Counted from the first letter of the stretch, positions 50,657 to 61,730 are shown. The stretch is DNA of 64,000 bases from Rhynchopus sp. YZ270_cl-10 (GCA_964035575.1 OZ037893.1:496001-560000), one strand, 5' to 3'. A program made the numbers and translations. The notes: generated by a model from the sequence alone, not told the origin.

Positions 50657-51629
50657 AGATATGCGAGAAAAAGAGAAAAAAAAAGGGTAGCCAAGAACAT
50701 CAACACACATATCAAGGCAGCTGCAAGAACCCCTTCGCCTTTAAGGAGAAGCACCAAAGACGAACCTAGGCTTCTGATTGGGTTACCTTTGAAAAAAAAA
50801 TAAATAAAAAAAAATAAAGAAAAGTTGAACGATGCATAAACCTAAATCACATCGAACAAAAAATTCGTCTTTTTTTTTTTGGGAAACACAGCTAAAATGG
50901 CAAAAAGGGGGGGTGAAAAAATGAGTAATAAAATGAAGACAAGTTACGCACGTAGTCTCCGGGCGAAGGCTGATCTGCAAGTCTGGTGGGGTGGGGGGGG
51001 AGGAGGCAAAGGGGGATAACACTCAGAGACCAGTTTGGAGTATTTAGGAGGGGGGGTGAACCCCCCCATCCACAGAACTCAAGAAAACAAAACAAAAGAG
51101 ACGAGAGAGAGAGAGAGAGAGAGAAGAACTCTCCCTAAAAAGATGAATTTGAGCATTTTCCTTTAACAAATGCCATCTCAAATTCATTGCAGTATAAAAA
51201 AAGAGGGTATATTTACACACTCAGCATTGGGGTGGGGAAAAGCGGTGACTGGCGAACAGGTTTTGGTGTTTTTTTTTTTTTTGTTCGGGGGGAAAATGGG
51301 GTGGTTTTTCAAGCCAGCCCAACCCTTCAACCCCTAGATAACGAAGAGAGCCTAGGAGGTTAGAAGGGGGGGGAGAAGCTGTGCTTTTTTTTTGGGGATA
51401 AGGTGAAGAGTTTCATTTTTTTTTTTTTTTTTTTTTTTTCCATTTTTTTTTTCCAAAGGAATTGTTGCCAATCCAACTCTATATAACGGCATCACAAAAA
51501 AACATCTTTTTTTTATTTTGCATTTTTTTCTTAGGACACAAATCACTTTTTTTTCCAGGATATTCATCTTTTTTTGGGGGTTTTCCATTTTTCCATTTTC
51601 CATTTTTTTTTTTTTTTTTTTTGGAAAAT

Positions 51630-52404
51630 CAGGGTTTCCGCCAGCATTTGGGGTTTCAGGATTTGGGGGGGTCCATCAAAAAGACCCCCCAAAAAATTTT
51701 TTTTCTCCCCGCAAGAGCGGTCGTCGCGCGCTTCGCGCGCGCCTCCCTGGCAGCCACAGGTGGAGAGGCGAAGGGTGCTGCGGGGGGAGGGCCGCAAAAA
51801 AAATTTCGGGAAGGGTTGAAAGGGCGGGGGAGCTCACTGCCGATTGAGGTGTCACTTCCACTAGGCTGCAGAAAGGCTGTCTTTGCTTTTTTGTTGTGTC
51901 GACAATCACCTGCTAGTGCAGGATCTGGTCGGGGGTGGAAGCTTAACAAGGTAAGGGTCTTGTGAGAGGGTGATGGCATTTGCTTTTTTCGTTGTATGGC
52001 GCTACAGTGCTGCAGTTGGAACATGTAATAGAAAGTGAATGTACTCGCTGCTTGCATCGAAGCCTCCTTAAAAAAGGGGCAACCACATAAGTATCAATGG
52101 GGATATATCAATATCAAATAGTCAGCAACAGCGCCGCAGGCGCACGGTACGCTACTTTTTTCTTTTTCTCTTTTTTTCTTTTAGATTTTCCCCCCCTTTT
52201 CTTCCACTTCTTTTGACACAGCGAGCCAAATGCTCTGCACGGTGGGGTCACATGACCACGGGGGGTCATCTACAACCTCCAAAACCCCATTTTTCTTGGG
52301 GGGGTCCATGGGCCCCCCCAAACCCCTGTAAAAATCCGGATTTTTCTGGGAAAAATATTGGTGGGGTCCATGGTCCCCCCCGGTCCCCCTTGGCGGAAAC
52401 CCTG
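51630..52404. mobile_element. Inverted-repeat DNA element with CAGGGTTTCCGCCA ends (775 bp)
   Basis: Ends CAGGGTTTCCGCCA and TGGCGGAAACCCTG. Only AAAAT is repeated at the flanks, so the target duplication is unclear. Inside: CGCGCTTCGCGCGC hairpin, GCGCCGCAGGCGCACGGTAC, and paired GGGGGGTCCATGG words. A TGTCGACAATCACCT (family F) word lies at 51896. It ends 20 bp from the stop codon of the scaffold gene. Confidence 0.75.
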
Positions 52405-52423
52405 AAAATTTCAAAAAAAAAAT

Positions 52424-55400
52424 CTAATATATGCGACGTTCCGACGTTGCTCCATGCACCCAGGTACCAGTCTCGGAGAGAGAGGCAAGGAATTCTGCTC
52501 CAACATCTGGGATGCCTACTTCGGTGGAAGGAGAGGTGGGGAGGTCGTGTACTCTGTTGAGGATGTTAGAGAGGGAGAAGTCTGCGTCACCTTCTGGCTG
52601 CTTCTTTTCTTTGGGACGATCTTCCTCTTGGATGCAGTCGAGCAGCGACATCAACGAATTTCTACTCAACTCATCCAACTGCTGCTGCTGCGTATCCTCC
52701 GCAGTCTGCGCACCACGCCTCCCAATCGCACCACCACTCCCTGCCTCCACTGTTGCCCCCCATCCGCTCGGCGCTGCCGTATCTTCTCCATCATTGAACG
52801 CACTCATCCCCCAGCTCCCTCCGCTGAACATAGTAGTCGGCGCCTTCTCCTCTGTACGCACTGCCGCGGCAGCAGAAAGCCCAGAAGACAACGAAGTGGA
52901 GCCAATCTGACTGGACGACGCAGGAGACGCTGCGTACGCTGCAGAAGAGGTCGAGGGTGTTGGGGATGGGGCCTGCGGCAGCTTTACCCGCACCTCCGGT
53001 TGCGGGAGGCGGCGGGAGGCGGTGGTGGAAGTAGTGGTGGTGGTGGTGGTGGTAGCGGCCGGCACCTTCTCAGCAGACGCAGCCTTCTCCTCAAGACGTT
53101 GTCCGCATGAGCCACAGAGGTCGTACCAGCAGGTTCTGTGGAAAGGGGGGTTATGTGATGGGTAATGTTGGTGTTGTTGACTAGAGGAGTAGCATAAAGG
53201 TGGCTTATGAACAAAAATCTTGCAGTAATTAGCAGGGCATTATAGATGTTCAAAACTGTGGAAAAATTCTTGTAGAAAAAAGAAAAAGAAAGAAAAGAAA
53301 AGTTAATGAGATGATCTCGTACTCACCTTATCATAGAAAAATCATAAGAAAAAGGAAAAAGACAGGGTCCATACTTGCATGCGAAGTACGCATTGCTGTA
53401 CTGCTTGCAGCAGCCTGGGCAGCGTTTGCTTCCGGTGCGGTTCAGCACAATCTCCATGGGGTGGCCTGCTGGGCATCCGGGGGTCTGTTGATGGTGTGTT
53501 GTGATGCAGTTAAAAAATACTCAGCTTTTTTGGGGCAAATTACAGAACAGTAACGGAGGCTCCATTATTACATATAAAGATCCTAAAAATGGTTTTCCTG
53601 CATTTTTTTTTTTCTCACAAAAAAGTTGGTAGGGGGATATGGTGCGTATTTTTTACATACCTTCTGGAAGGTAAGGTCCATGGAGGTCTTGCCTTCTGCT
53701 GCTGAGACGATGTCGTTGGTGGTCTTGACAGGGATCCCGTCGATAGAGATAAGCTGGCGGCCAACAAACCGGCCCACACCGCTCCGCTGTGGAAAGGGGT
53801 TTGGACATTAGCGTGTTAACAAAAAGGTTGAAAGATGAATGTGATACATGGTTAAAGAATCGTAGGAGGGCTAGGGAATGAATAAGTTGGGTGTGTTTGT
53901 GGCAGAGAGACAAAATGTTCTGTCATGTGTGTTTTTTTTCGCCCCCACATACCTCTGCTGCGGATCCGCTCCCAACGCTTGTGAGAACCAAGACGTCCTC
54001 CAGGTGGAACACAGTCCCCATCCGCTCTGTGCTTGCCTTGTGCAGCATCACGTTGTAGATGTTCTGTTGTTAATGAAAATCAGAAAACGTAACCAATACA
54101 GTTGCAGCACAATAGATAATGATGAGCACGCCTCTCGGGCACTCAAGGAAAAAGAGAAGTTGAAAGGCGGACGCAGACACCGGTTCTCCGCGGGTTATCG
54201 AACCCAGAGCATTTCATTGGTATACACACGGTTACCATAAGAAAAAAACCCCCCCAAAAGGCCTATCAAAGAACATACCACTTCCATCTTCGAAATGCGG
54301 GAAGCCTCCTGGAGCGACTGGAGCTTCAGGTGCATGATTTCCTGGAGTCTTTGCGACTCGAACCACTTGCGCCGCATGATCTCTGCTTCGCAGAGCATCG
54401 CGGAGTCGACAGTGATGTAGGAGCCCATGGAGACGAGCGGGTCCTCCTCGCCGTCCAGGTCGTTCTCCTTCGTGGTGTAGGCAGCAGAGGGAGCGGCAGG
54501 GTCGTGCTGCTGCATCGCAAACCAGTGTTTATCAAGCACACCCTCCGAGCGGATCAGCGGCACACCAGACGGCAGCACCTTCTCAACCACGCCAGGGATC
54601 CAGTCCGCGCCGGGATTGGAAAACCCCTTGACAAAAACCTTCTGCCCGACCAGGTAGTGATTCACACGCAGGTCCGCCACGTTCTCCGTGATCGTCCCGT
54701 TGGGGGTCATGACCTTGCATTTATTCCCACTCACGGACTCAACACGGCCGCACGTCCACTTCCCGGGGAGGTGCTCCTGCAGAACAGGTGAGACCTGGAC
54801 ACCCTTCTTAAGAGGGCTGCTCTGCATGACAAGCTGCGACTGGTTGCACACAAAGAGCAGACCCCCCGCAAGCACCTCCACAGCCGTCGTCGACCCAACG
54901 TGCGTCACAACACCGACAGCGCCCTTCGGCAGGGCGTCCACAGTGTCAAAGACAATGTCCTCAGCAAGGGCGAAGTTTGCCCCCTCGCGCACCTTGACGC
55001 CAACAGGCACCTCGTCCCCCTCGCCCCACGGCTTCTCTGCGGTGATCAGCGCAAAGTTGCGTACGTGGTACGTCTTCCCCGTTGCGTACTTGACACGGTA
55101 CTTCCCCTTCACGCCAACGCCGCCAGTCGGGATAGTCTCTGCATCCACCACAGCCACCGCATCAACCGCAAGCACACGAACCTTCGCACCACGTTCAAAT
55201 GTGCCCTGGTAAGATAGGTTGTGGAGAAGGGAAACGAAGGAAAAAGACAATATGAATATACCTGAAGCGGTTCAACCTGTCCGTAGCTCACTGTGACGGT
55301 CTTGGTGCCATAGAAGTTGACCTGTGAAGTGGTTTGGTTACAAAAAAACTCAAAAAATGCGTTTGCATTAGTCTATTACCACCCTTCCAAAATGGGGAGG

Positions 55401-57859
55401 ATTTAAGTACACGGCCGTTTTTGGGTAGAACATACCTTGGCCATTCTGGGCGGTGCGTTACCGAGGGGGGTTCTGCCCATGACGACGGAGACGACCTGCC
55501 CGCGTGCACCTGCTTCGATGACTTCGCCCTCTGCGGTGTAAACCTTCTGGGTGAGCGAGACAGAGACACCGGCCACAATGGGCTGGCAGACGGTGATGCA
55601 CTCCTGGTCAACAAGCTCGGTGAGGTGCCTCACGAGGTTGCCACGTTCGTCCTCGTTGGACAGGTCAATGCCGATCCATCCCTGCTTCCCCGACGGTGCA
55701 ACCCACAGCAAGTTGTGGAAGTTGTTGTTCTTCTTCAGATACGCCGCCAACGAGTACCCCCCCACATCCTCATACCGCCACACTGCGTTCTCATGCACAC
55801 TCGCAGTCACATTCGTCTTCGGCTCAACCTCACTCTGCGTGGTCACGCTCTCCACCTCGTTCTGCGCACTCAGCAGCGTGACATGCACCTCAGGACGGTC
55901 CACATTGTCGCGAGTCACCCACATCTTCTGCTTGTTCGGCATGTCTCCACCGTGTCCAGCCTTCCCGCTGATGACACCTCCGCCACGAACAAAGTCCTGC
56001 GCATCGTCTGTCACAAACCAGGTCCCCTTCCTGCTTGAGTACAGCCACCTCTGACGCTCAGGGCACTGCCACACAGGCATGCCGTTGACAACCTGGAAGG
56101 GGAGTCCTCCGACCTCCTCTGTTGCGCGGACGAGCTGGTAGACACCCTTGATAAGTTCGAGCTTGGGTGTGCTTGCGGTCACCTGCAGGGCACCGGGGAT
56201 GGGGAGCTGGGAGACGACCTGGATCTCGCGGTCCTGCTCGCCCATGACCTCCCAGTTGGTGATGGCGTCAGGCATGGCTGCGTTGGAGTGTACCATGGAG
56301 AAGACCCAGCCGTTGCCTGTTTCGGGGGAGTCGCTGATGCACCAGAGACCCTCCTGCGAGGAGTAGAGGATGAGGTGGTTGACCTCATGCTTCCAGAAGG
56401 GCTGCTCGTTGATCTGCTCTGGCTGCAGGCGGTACAGACCTCCGCAGTGCTGCACCCTCTCGGGGGCCATCACCCACAGCAGAGAGGGGGCGTACACCGC
56501 AAGCACCACAGGCTGCTGCTGACGTGCGTTGGGCACCGGGAGCGGCTGTGTCGGCATACCCATGTGGTTCTGCCCCATGGGCAGGTTCATCTGTGGCATC
56601 ATCATCGGCATGTTCCCAGGCATCATAGAGTTCACACCCTGCATCATGCCTGCTCCTGCACTGCGGAAGCCCTGCTGCGTCGGACGTGCCCAGAACAGTG
56701 TAAGCTGCTGCTGCCCTGCCGCCTCGCGAAGGATGTCGCCACTCGTGAACACAAGGTTGTTGTTGATGTGGGTCAGACGCCAGCCAACGAGGGCAGTCAA
56801 CCCGGCCGCGTCTGCGGGGGTGTTGCTGTCCACCTTTTGGAGGGTGAGGCATTCACTGGAGATCCATGTGGTGCCCATTTTCTCTGTTGGCAGCTTGTTC
56901 ATCACTACCACCACGACACCGTCGTCTTGGGTCAAGCTCTGAGTGGACCGCAGGTTGGTAACAGCCTCCTGGCTGATGGTGACCTCGAAGGTGTTGCCCA
57001 CGAAGTTGAGCACCTTCTGCACATCCTGCACATCTGCGCAGACTTGGCTGTCAATTGCAATGAGCTTCATCCCCGGGAAGAGCCCTGCCTCCGCTGCAGG
57101 GCCTTCCTGCTCAACACTGAGGATGACAAGATCTTCGTTGCGGAGCGTCCACCCGACAGTCTTCGAGCGGCGGAACACTTTGTGCTTTGCAAGCTTTGGG
57201 GCCATTTTGAGGTCCGGCACTTCAAGGGATGTGCTGGGAAGGTTGTCCATACGCCACCAACCTGAGGGTGCGTTGGCGGCACACACTTCGCAGAAAGCTT
57301 TGAAACCCATATTCACCTTCCCGCATGAACAGGACCAGCTGCCGGTAGGGGCTGCGGGGGTGGGGTCGGCGAGGAGGGGCTCCTGGGAGCTGAGCAGCGA
57401 GGGGCTGACTGAGTTAAGCACGTCACGGAGAGGGGAAGAGACCTGGCTGCTGAGGAAGGGGTGACGCAGGCGGAGAAGTGTCCAGAGGACGTCTCCGTTG
57501 CCATCCTTCTCGCGTTCAAGAAAACGGAGGACGCGGGATGGCTCGAAGCGAGGGTCGGTGTCTGCTTCTTCGTTGTCGCATATTTTACTGGGAACGGGTT
57601 CAACGGTGTGGATCGTTGCGGTCAACGGATCGCTCTGCTTCCGCACCCACATCACCCTTTGTGTCATCCCACTCTTCTGCACTCTCACATTCTCCATCCG
57701 ATCGACCAACTCCAACAGCTCACTCTGCGGGTCCCCTTCATACTTCTGCTGCCCCTTCACCAACTCCCACGACACATCCCCAAGCACAATCTCATCCTCC
57801 CCAAAGCACAGATTATCCTCCATCTGGCTACTCGACTCAGACAGATCGTCGTGCAGCAT
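52424..57859 (-). CDS. PDZ/zinc-finger scaffold protein, seven exons
   Basis: 1489 aa. Exons: 55436-57859, 55262-55321, 54279-55205, 53953-54063, 53661-53786, 53375-53484, 52424-53135. All junctions are GTAT...AG and all phases fit. Domains: RanBP2-like zinc finger at 175-193 (W-x-C-x-C-G-x2-N-x6-C-x2-C); PDZ 1 at about 232-300 (PAAEAGLFPGMKLIAIDSQV); PDZ-like 2 at about 326-392; two modules with the pattern Gly-x-Tyr ... Pro-Val/Phe-Trp ... Leu-Tyr-Ser-Ser-x3-Gly-x-Trp (about 460-700); small barrel-like modules over exons 1-3; PDZ 3 split over exons 4-5 (GSGSAAERSGVGRFVGRQLI); then a Cys/His cluster C-x3-H-x13-C-x2-C-x9-C-x2-C-x4-C-x2-C over exons 6-7; then a Ser/Thr-rich acidic tail. No enzyme motif. 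A binding scaffold is the natural reading; no named homologue comes to mind. Introns of 54064-54278 and 53136-53374 carry repeats. Start is the Met at 57859. Confidence 0.88.
53301..53332 (-). repeat. Family A repeat, in an intron
   Basis: AAGTTAATGAGATGATCTCG, TACTCACCTTAT. In intron 6 of the scaffold gene. Confidence 0.55.
54118..54147 (-). repeat. Family H hairpin, in an intron
   Basis: AATGATGAGCACGCCTCTCG, GGCACTC. A family B copy starts about 10 bp further on. Confidence 0.5.
54156..54211 (-). repeat. Family B repeat, in an intron
   Basis: AGAAGTTGAAAGGCGGACGC, AGACACCGGTTCTCCGCGGG, TTATCGAACCCAGAGC. T-loop intact, stem partly changed. In intron 3 of the scaffold gene. Confidence 0.7.
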
Positions 57860-58169
57860 TGCAAAAAAAGGGGGGAGAGGAGGGAGGTAAGCAGAGGGGG
57901 GAGAAAAGGTACTGGCAAACAAAAAGCTGGGGTTTGCAAAAAAAAAAGGGAAGCCCGCAAATAAAGGGCCTTTTCGTGGAAAGGGGGTTTTGCTTTTGTT
58001 GTTTTTTTTTTTTTTTGAGTGTATTGTGTCTGATAGGGGGTGTGTGAATAAAGTTGGTATCGTGGGGGGTCGTCTCGGGGGAGGAAAAGTGAAGTTGAGA
58101 ATGGGTTATTCATTAATGTTTGTTGATAAGGTATCATGCAAGTAAAAAATGCAAACACCTCGTAAGTTT

Positions 58170-58236
58170 GATAAATTGTTTGGAGTACTGTAGTTGCACC
58201 TCGGTTGTGTTGCCACAGTTTGTGCAATCTCCACTG
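58170..58236 (-). repeat. Family D repeat, with an extended inner arm
   Basis: TTTGGAGTACTGTAGTTGCA, CCTCGGTTGTGTTGCCACAG, TTTGTGCAATCTCCACTG. About 15 bases longer than other copies; the inner TTGCA/TGCAA pair is kept. Confidence 0.6.
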
Positions 58237-58266
58237 TTTTTCCACTGTTCAACATAATATATTATG

Positions 58267-58300
58267 CCTTCAATAAATTGATAGCATAGGTAGAACCTTA
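58267..58300 (-). repeat. Family E repeat, half
   Basis: CCTTCAATAAATTGATAGCA, TAGGTAGAACC; the GGGATC hairpin part is missing. Confidence 0.5.
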
Positions 58301-58891
58301 TATGAAACAATACACGGTAGCCCTGTTGGGAAATTACACGTATAATTACGAGTGGGGGTGTATTCGTGATTGCGTCGTAATACGGTATAGGATGAAAGGT
58401 AGGGCAAGGAGGGGGAAACTCGAGGAGGGGAGAGACTCTGTTCTACATGAAGTTTATACTTTTTAACAAATCGGCGAGAGAGAGAGAAAAAAACAAATAC
58501 ACACAAATATAAAAATGGGAAGGCTTTTATTGCAACAAAAAAGGATTGGAAAAAAAAAACAGTACATATCAACGCCCGTACAAAGGGGGGTGAATTTTGC
58601 AATAAAAAACCCCTCTCAAAACAAAAAAAAGCGCATATCAACAGACAAAACACACAACAATACATTCTCTGTTGATGACACTACTCACATTTTCCGATCC
58701 ATTCTTTTTTTTTTTTTTGGAAAAACCAGAGCTTTTTTCAATGCAGAGGCAATTTATAGACGTTTCTGTTACTCGAGTACATTTGGATCACAGAGGGCAT
58801 TCTCTTTCACATAAAAGAAACAAAACGTTCAGAGGTATCTCTCAGACCCCCCTCCCCCCTCCCCTCCATTCTTGTGAGCATCTCACCTTCT

Positions 58892-59263
58892 TCAGTAGCG
58901 CCCTGGGGAGCCCGAGAGCTCACGCAGACGCTGTGGGGAGACGTGGTCAATGAACTGCTCGGTCTCCTGCCTGACGCGGTTGCGGTGCTCGTCAAGCGAG
59001 AGGCTCTGCTTGGACTCCTCATTCTGCCTCTCCTCTCGAAGGATGGAGCCCCCCGACGTCGACGCCTGCCTATAGTCTGACTGGGGAGACCCAGACGCCT
59101 GGTACGAAGGACTGCCCCCTCCCTGCGAGACGTACTGTGGGGATCCAGAAGAGGCGCGTGCGGCCGGGTACGACGACGCCGGGTGCGACGATGCAGACGA
59201 CACGTGAGACACATGGGACACATGCTGGCTCGTCCCAGATCTGTGCTGTTGAGGGGAAGACAT
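58892..59263 (-). CDS. Small unrecognised protein
   Basis: 123 aa, single exon. The first 75 residues are Ser/Gln/Gly-rich (MSSPQQHRSGTSQHVSHVSH), likely disordered. Residues 75-110 form a charged helix (REERQNEESKQSLSLDEHRN, RVRQETEQFIDHVSPQRLRE). Codon use (GC-rich third positions, many CTC/GAG/CGC codons) matches the neighbouring genes, which is the main support for it being real. Function unknown. Confidence 0.65.
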   Translation of the reverse strand: MSSPQQHRSGTSQHVSHVSHVSSASSHPASSYPAARASSGSPQYVSQGGGSPSYQASGSPQSDYRQASTSGGSILREERQNEESKQSLSLDEHRNRVRQETEQFIDHVSPQRLRELSGSPGRY

Positions 59264-59539
59264 TATTTTGGTGTAAAAAAGTTGGTGTTTTTGTTCCCCT
59301 GAGAGGATGATGTTGAGTAAGGAATTGATGCAGTTATCTATTGACGTACTGTAGGGTGCACAGAGGACTGTAAATAAGCTCTAGCTCGAAGAAAGTGCAA
59401 TCCGAGAAGCAAAATGAGAAAAAAAAAAGGAGGAGTTGAGGACGGCGAAGGGTGGCATATAACTTAACTTCATTTTGTCTTGAGTATTTGCTTTGTTTTG
59501 TTTTGCATAGTGTGAAAACGGCAAAAAAAAAAAAAAAAG

Positions 59540-61730
59540 GGGGAATAGTCAGTTATGCCCTACCCTTTTTTTGAAATGGTCAGAGATACCCGAAAATAAG
59601 TTCAGATATTGGTCAGAGATACCCGAAAATAAGTTCAGATATTGGTCAGAGATGCCCCATTTTCAAAAATAGGGCATAACTGACCAATATCTGAACTTAT
59701 TTTCGGGTATTTCGGGTATCTCTGACTATTTCTCAACTTATTTTCGGGCATGTCTGACCATATCGCCAACTTTTTTCGGGTACCCCAAAAAAGTTGGTTT
59801 TCGGGTATACCCAGATACCCAGATACCCAGATACCCAGATACCCAGATACCCAGATACCAGGTCCAGGTCCAGGTACCCAGGAACAGGAAAAAAGTCGTG
59901 AAAGAGCAACCACAGCTCCACATGACAAACACAAAAGTGTCCAGTCACGTGGGGCATTCATGCACTGAGGAGATAATGATCCAACAATTTACAAGAAAGA
60001 TTACTTAACCTACTGCTGGAAATTGCCAGGTCGTAGTAACACACAAAGTGTGCCTCCGTTCGGGAAGACCGGATATTCTAGAGACCAAAAAGGCCTCAAG
60101 AATATCTTCCGGTAGTCAAGGTAGAACCGAGTGAACGGCCCAAGACCCCCGTGGAGAAGTTAAATGTTGTAATGCTATCAGGTAGAAACTGCGAACACTG
60201 TCTTACCCTCCTCAATGCATGGTGGTTGATGTCTTCCACAACAAATTTCCTGTACCCAGGTACCCAGGTTCCCAGACCCACGCAGTACCACGTCGCAGTA
60301 CTACGCAAAATTTACCACCAGACCCTGTCTTCGTGCACCTGAAGTACAACGCCGCAGACAGGCCAAACATGCGTTGGACTCAGAGGAATGCCCGCTGTGC
60401 AGGTATCATGAGAACCAACTCCCAGCAACAAGGGGCGCCTTTTGGCGGGCGTTGTTGAGGGTGTTTGGGGTGCAAAGTTTTCCACAATTTTGATGCGCGG
60501 GTACAGAAGTGTTGTCTTGTTCTTTCATCTCTAAGAAATGTAAATGTCAATCGCGTTTAACTACCACTAGGGCTTGTTCAGTGAACCCACGAGGGGTCGA
60601 AGGGGGTTGGTTATCCCATATCTATCAAAGGTTGTGTCGACCAGGCTAAACCACTATGTTACGCTGTACGTTGTTAAATCCGAAGAAATAACACTTTAGC
60701 AGCCGCAGGAAGTTTGCTAAAAAGAGTGCCTCACGCTACACAAACCACCACCCGCAATTGACTTAGATGTTATAACAAAGAGAATTCAGAACAAAACAAC
60801 ACCCTGCCCCATACACACTAAATTGTCATGCTTCGAGAGCATGCCTGGGCCAAAATTACTTGACAAAAAAGGCAACAAGACCACCCACAAGGAGTGTGAA
60901 ATGTGCACTGGTTTTCTGGGGGAACGCAATATTTTCTTGTGTCTCGTCCTCCGTAAGCAGAGGACAGACTTTCCGGAAGGTTGCCAAAGTCGAATTTCTT
61001 GCACTAGCTATGCTCCCTGGGTTAATGGCTATAGCAGTGACTGACAAAGTGTTCCCACCCCCAGGTCTTCGTCCACAAACAAATCTAGAATAGATTGATT
61101 TGGGTGAAGCCTTGGATTTTGAGTTGTTGAATGTCGGAGAGCGGCGCTCATCGCAATCACGGATGCAGTTCAGATTTCACGATCCTGTGATGAGTGTAAA
61201 TGTGGGGTGTGATTAAGTTATGGTATACAAACGCAGTAGTCGGGAAGGGTGAGGTTAATGAAAAAAGTGGTAATAACTATGTATTTCCGCGAAATAAGGT
61301 AGCCTTTTTTCACGCTACAGAGAGTTTCCTGCTGCACTAATGGTTCCCAAGCGAAGCGAGGGACCATGTATAAGGGTTTGCGGGTTTGCGGGTATTTACC
61401 CCCACTAAAAGTAACTGTGTGTGGGGTAGAGGGGTGAAAATCATACCATGCTGCTTCAATACTGTCTCTGCTGTCGCATTCCTCATGGTGGGTCACTCAC
61501 CCACTGGGCAAAAAATCAAAGGGGGTACCCCCAAATAAGTGGGTACCCCAAATAAGTTCAGAGATACCCGAAAAAAGTTCAGATATACCCGAAAATAAGT
61601 TCAAATACCCGAAAATAAGTTCAGATATAGTCAGTTATGCCCTATTTCTGGTTTTCGGGTATATCTGAACTTATTTTCGGGTATCTCTGACCATTTCAAA
61701 AAAAGGGTAGGGTATAACTGACTATTCCCC
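59540..61730. mobile_element. Element with about 68-bp terminal inverted repeats (2191 bp)
   Basis: The left end GGGGAATAGTCAGTTATGCC ... GAAATGGTCAGAGATACCCG matches the inverse of the right end for about 68 bp with one difference. Both sides are flanked by A-runs of about 15. Subterminal CCCGAAAATAAGTTCAGATA units are repeated in both directions. A GATACCCA tandem runs from about 59809 to 59865. The centre has no frame I can identify, so it is either a non-autonomous or a decayed DNA element. Confidence 0.75.
59809..59865. repeat. Short tandem repeat, unit ACCCAGAT
   Basis: About six perfect 8-bp units (TACCCAGA phase), inside the element above, followed by AGGTCCAGGTCC. Confidence 0.9.

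Larger units (their letters stand above)
43926..52423. other. 8.5-kb gene-free region
   Basis: Dominated by A/T homopolymer tracts (many of 10-24 bases) and repeats: G (44089-44170), D (44896-44947, 45314-45361, 46657-46700, 47655-47706, 48756-48803), H (46860-46895), hAT-like element 45754-46626, F (48118-48190), B (49068-49111), A (49133-49164, 49964-49990, 50625-50656, 50756-50790), G (50429-50470), a GA run (51104-51123), F (51893-51935) and element 51630-52404. No coding frame with recognisable content. Confidence 0.65.
57860..58891. other. Intergenic region between the small gene and the scaffold gene
   Basis: A broken B start (58088-58098), a D copy (58170-58236), an E copy (58267-58300) and A/T runs. 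No gene seen. Confidence 0.6.

Noticed and set aside
56288-57265. Plus-strand open frame of 325 codons opposite the scaffold gene
   Set aside because: GC-rich coding DNA gives long mirror frames. The minus frame carries PDZ domains and a zinc finger.
59809-59865. CRISPR array
   Set aside because: It is an 8-bp tandem without spacers in a eukaryotic genome.
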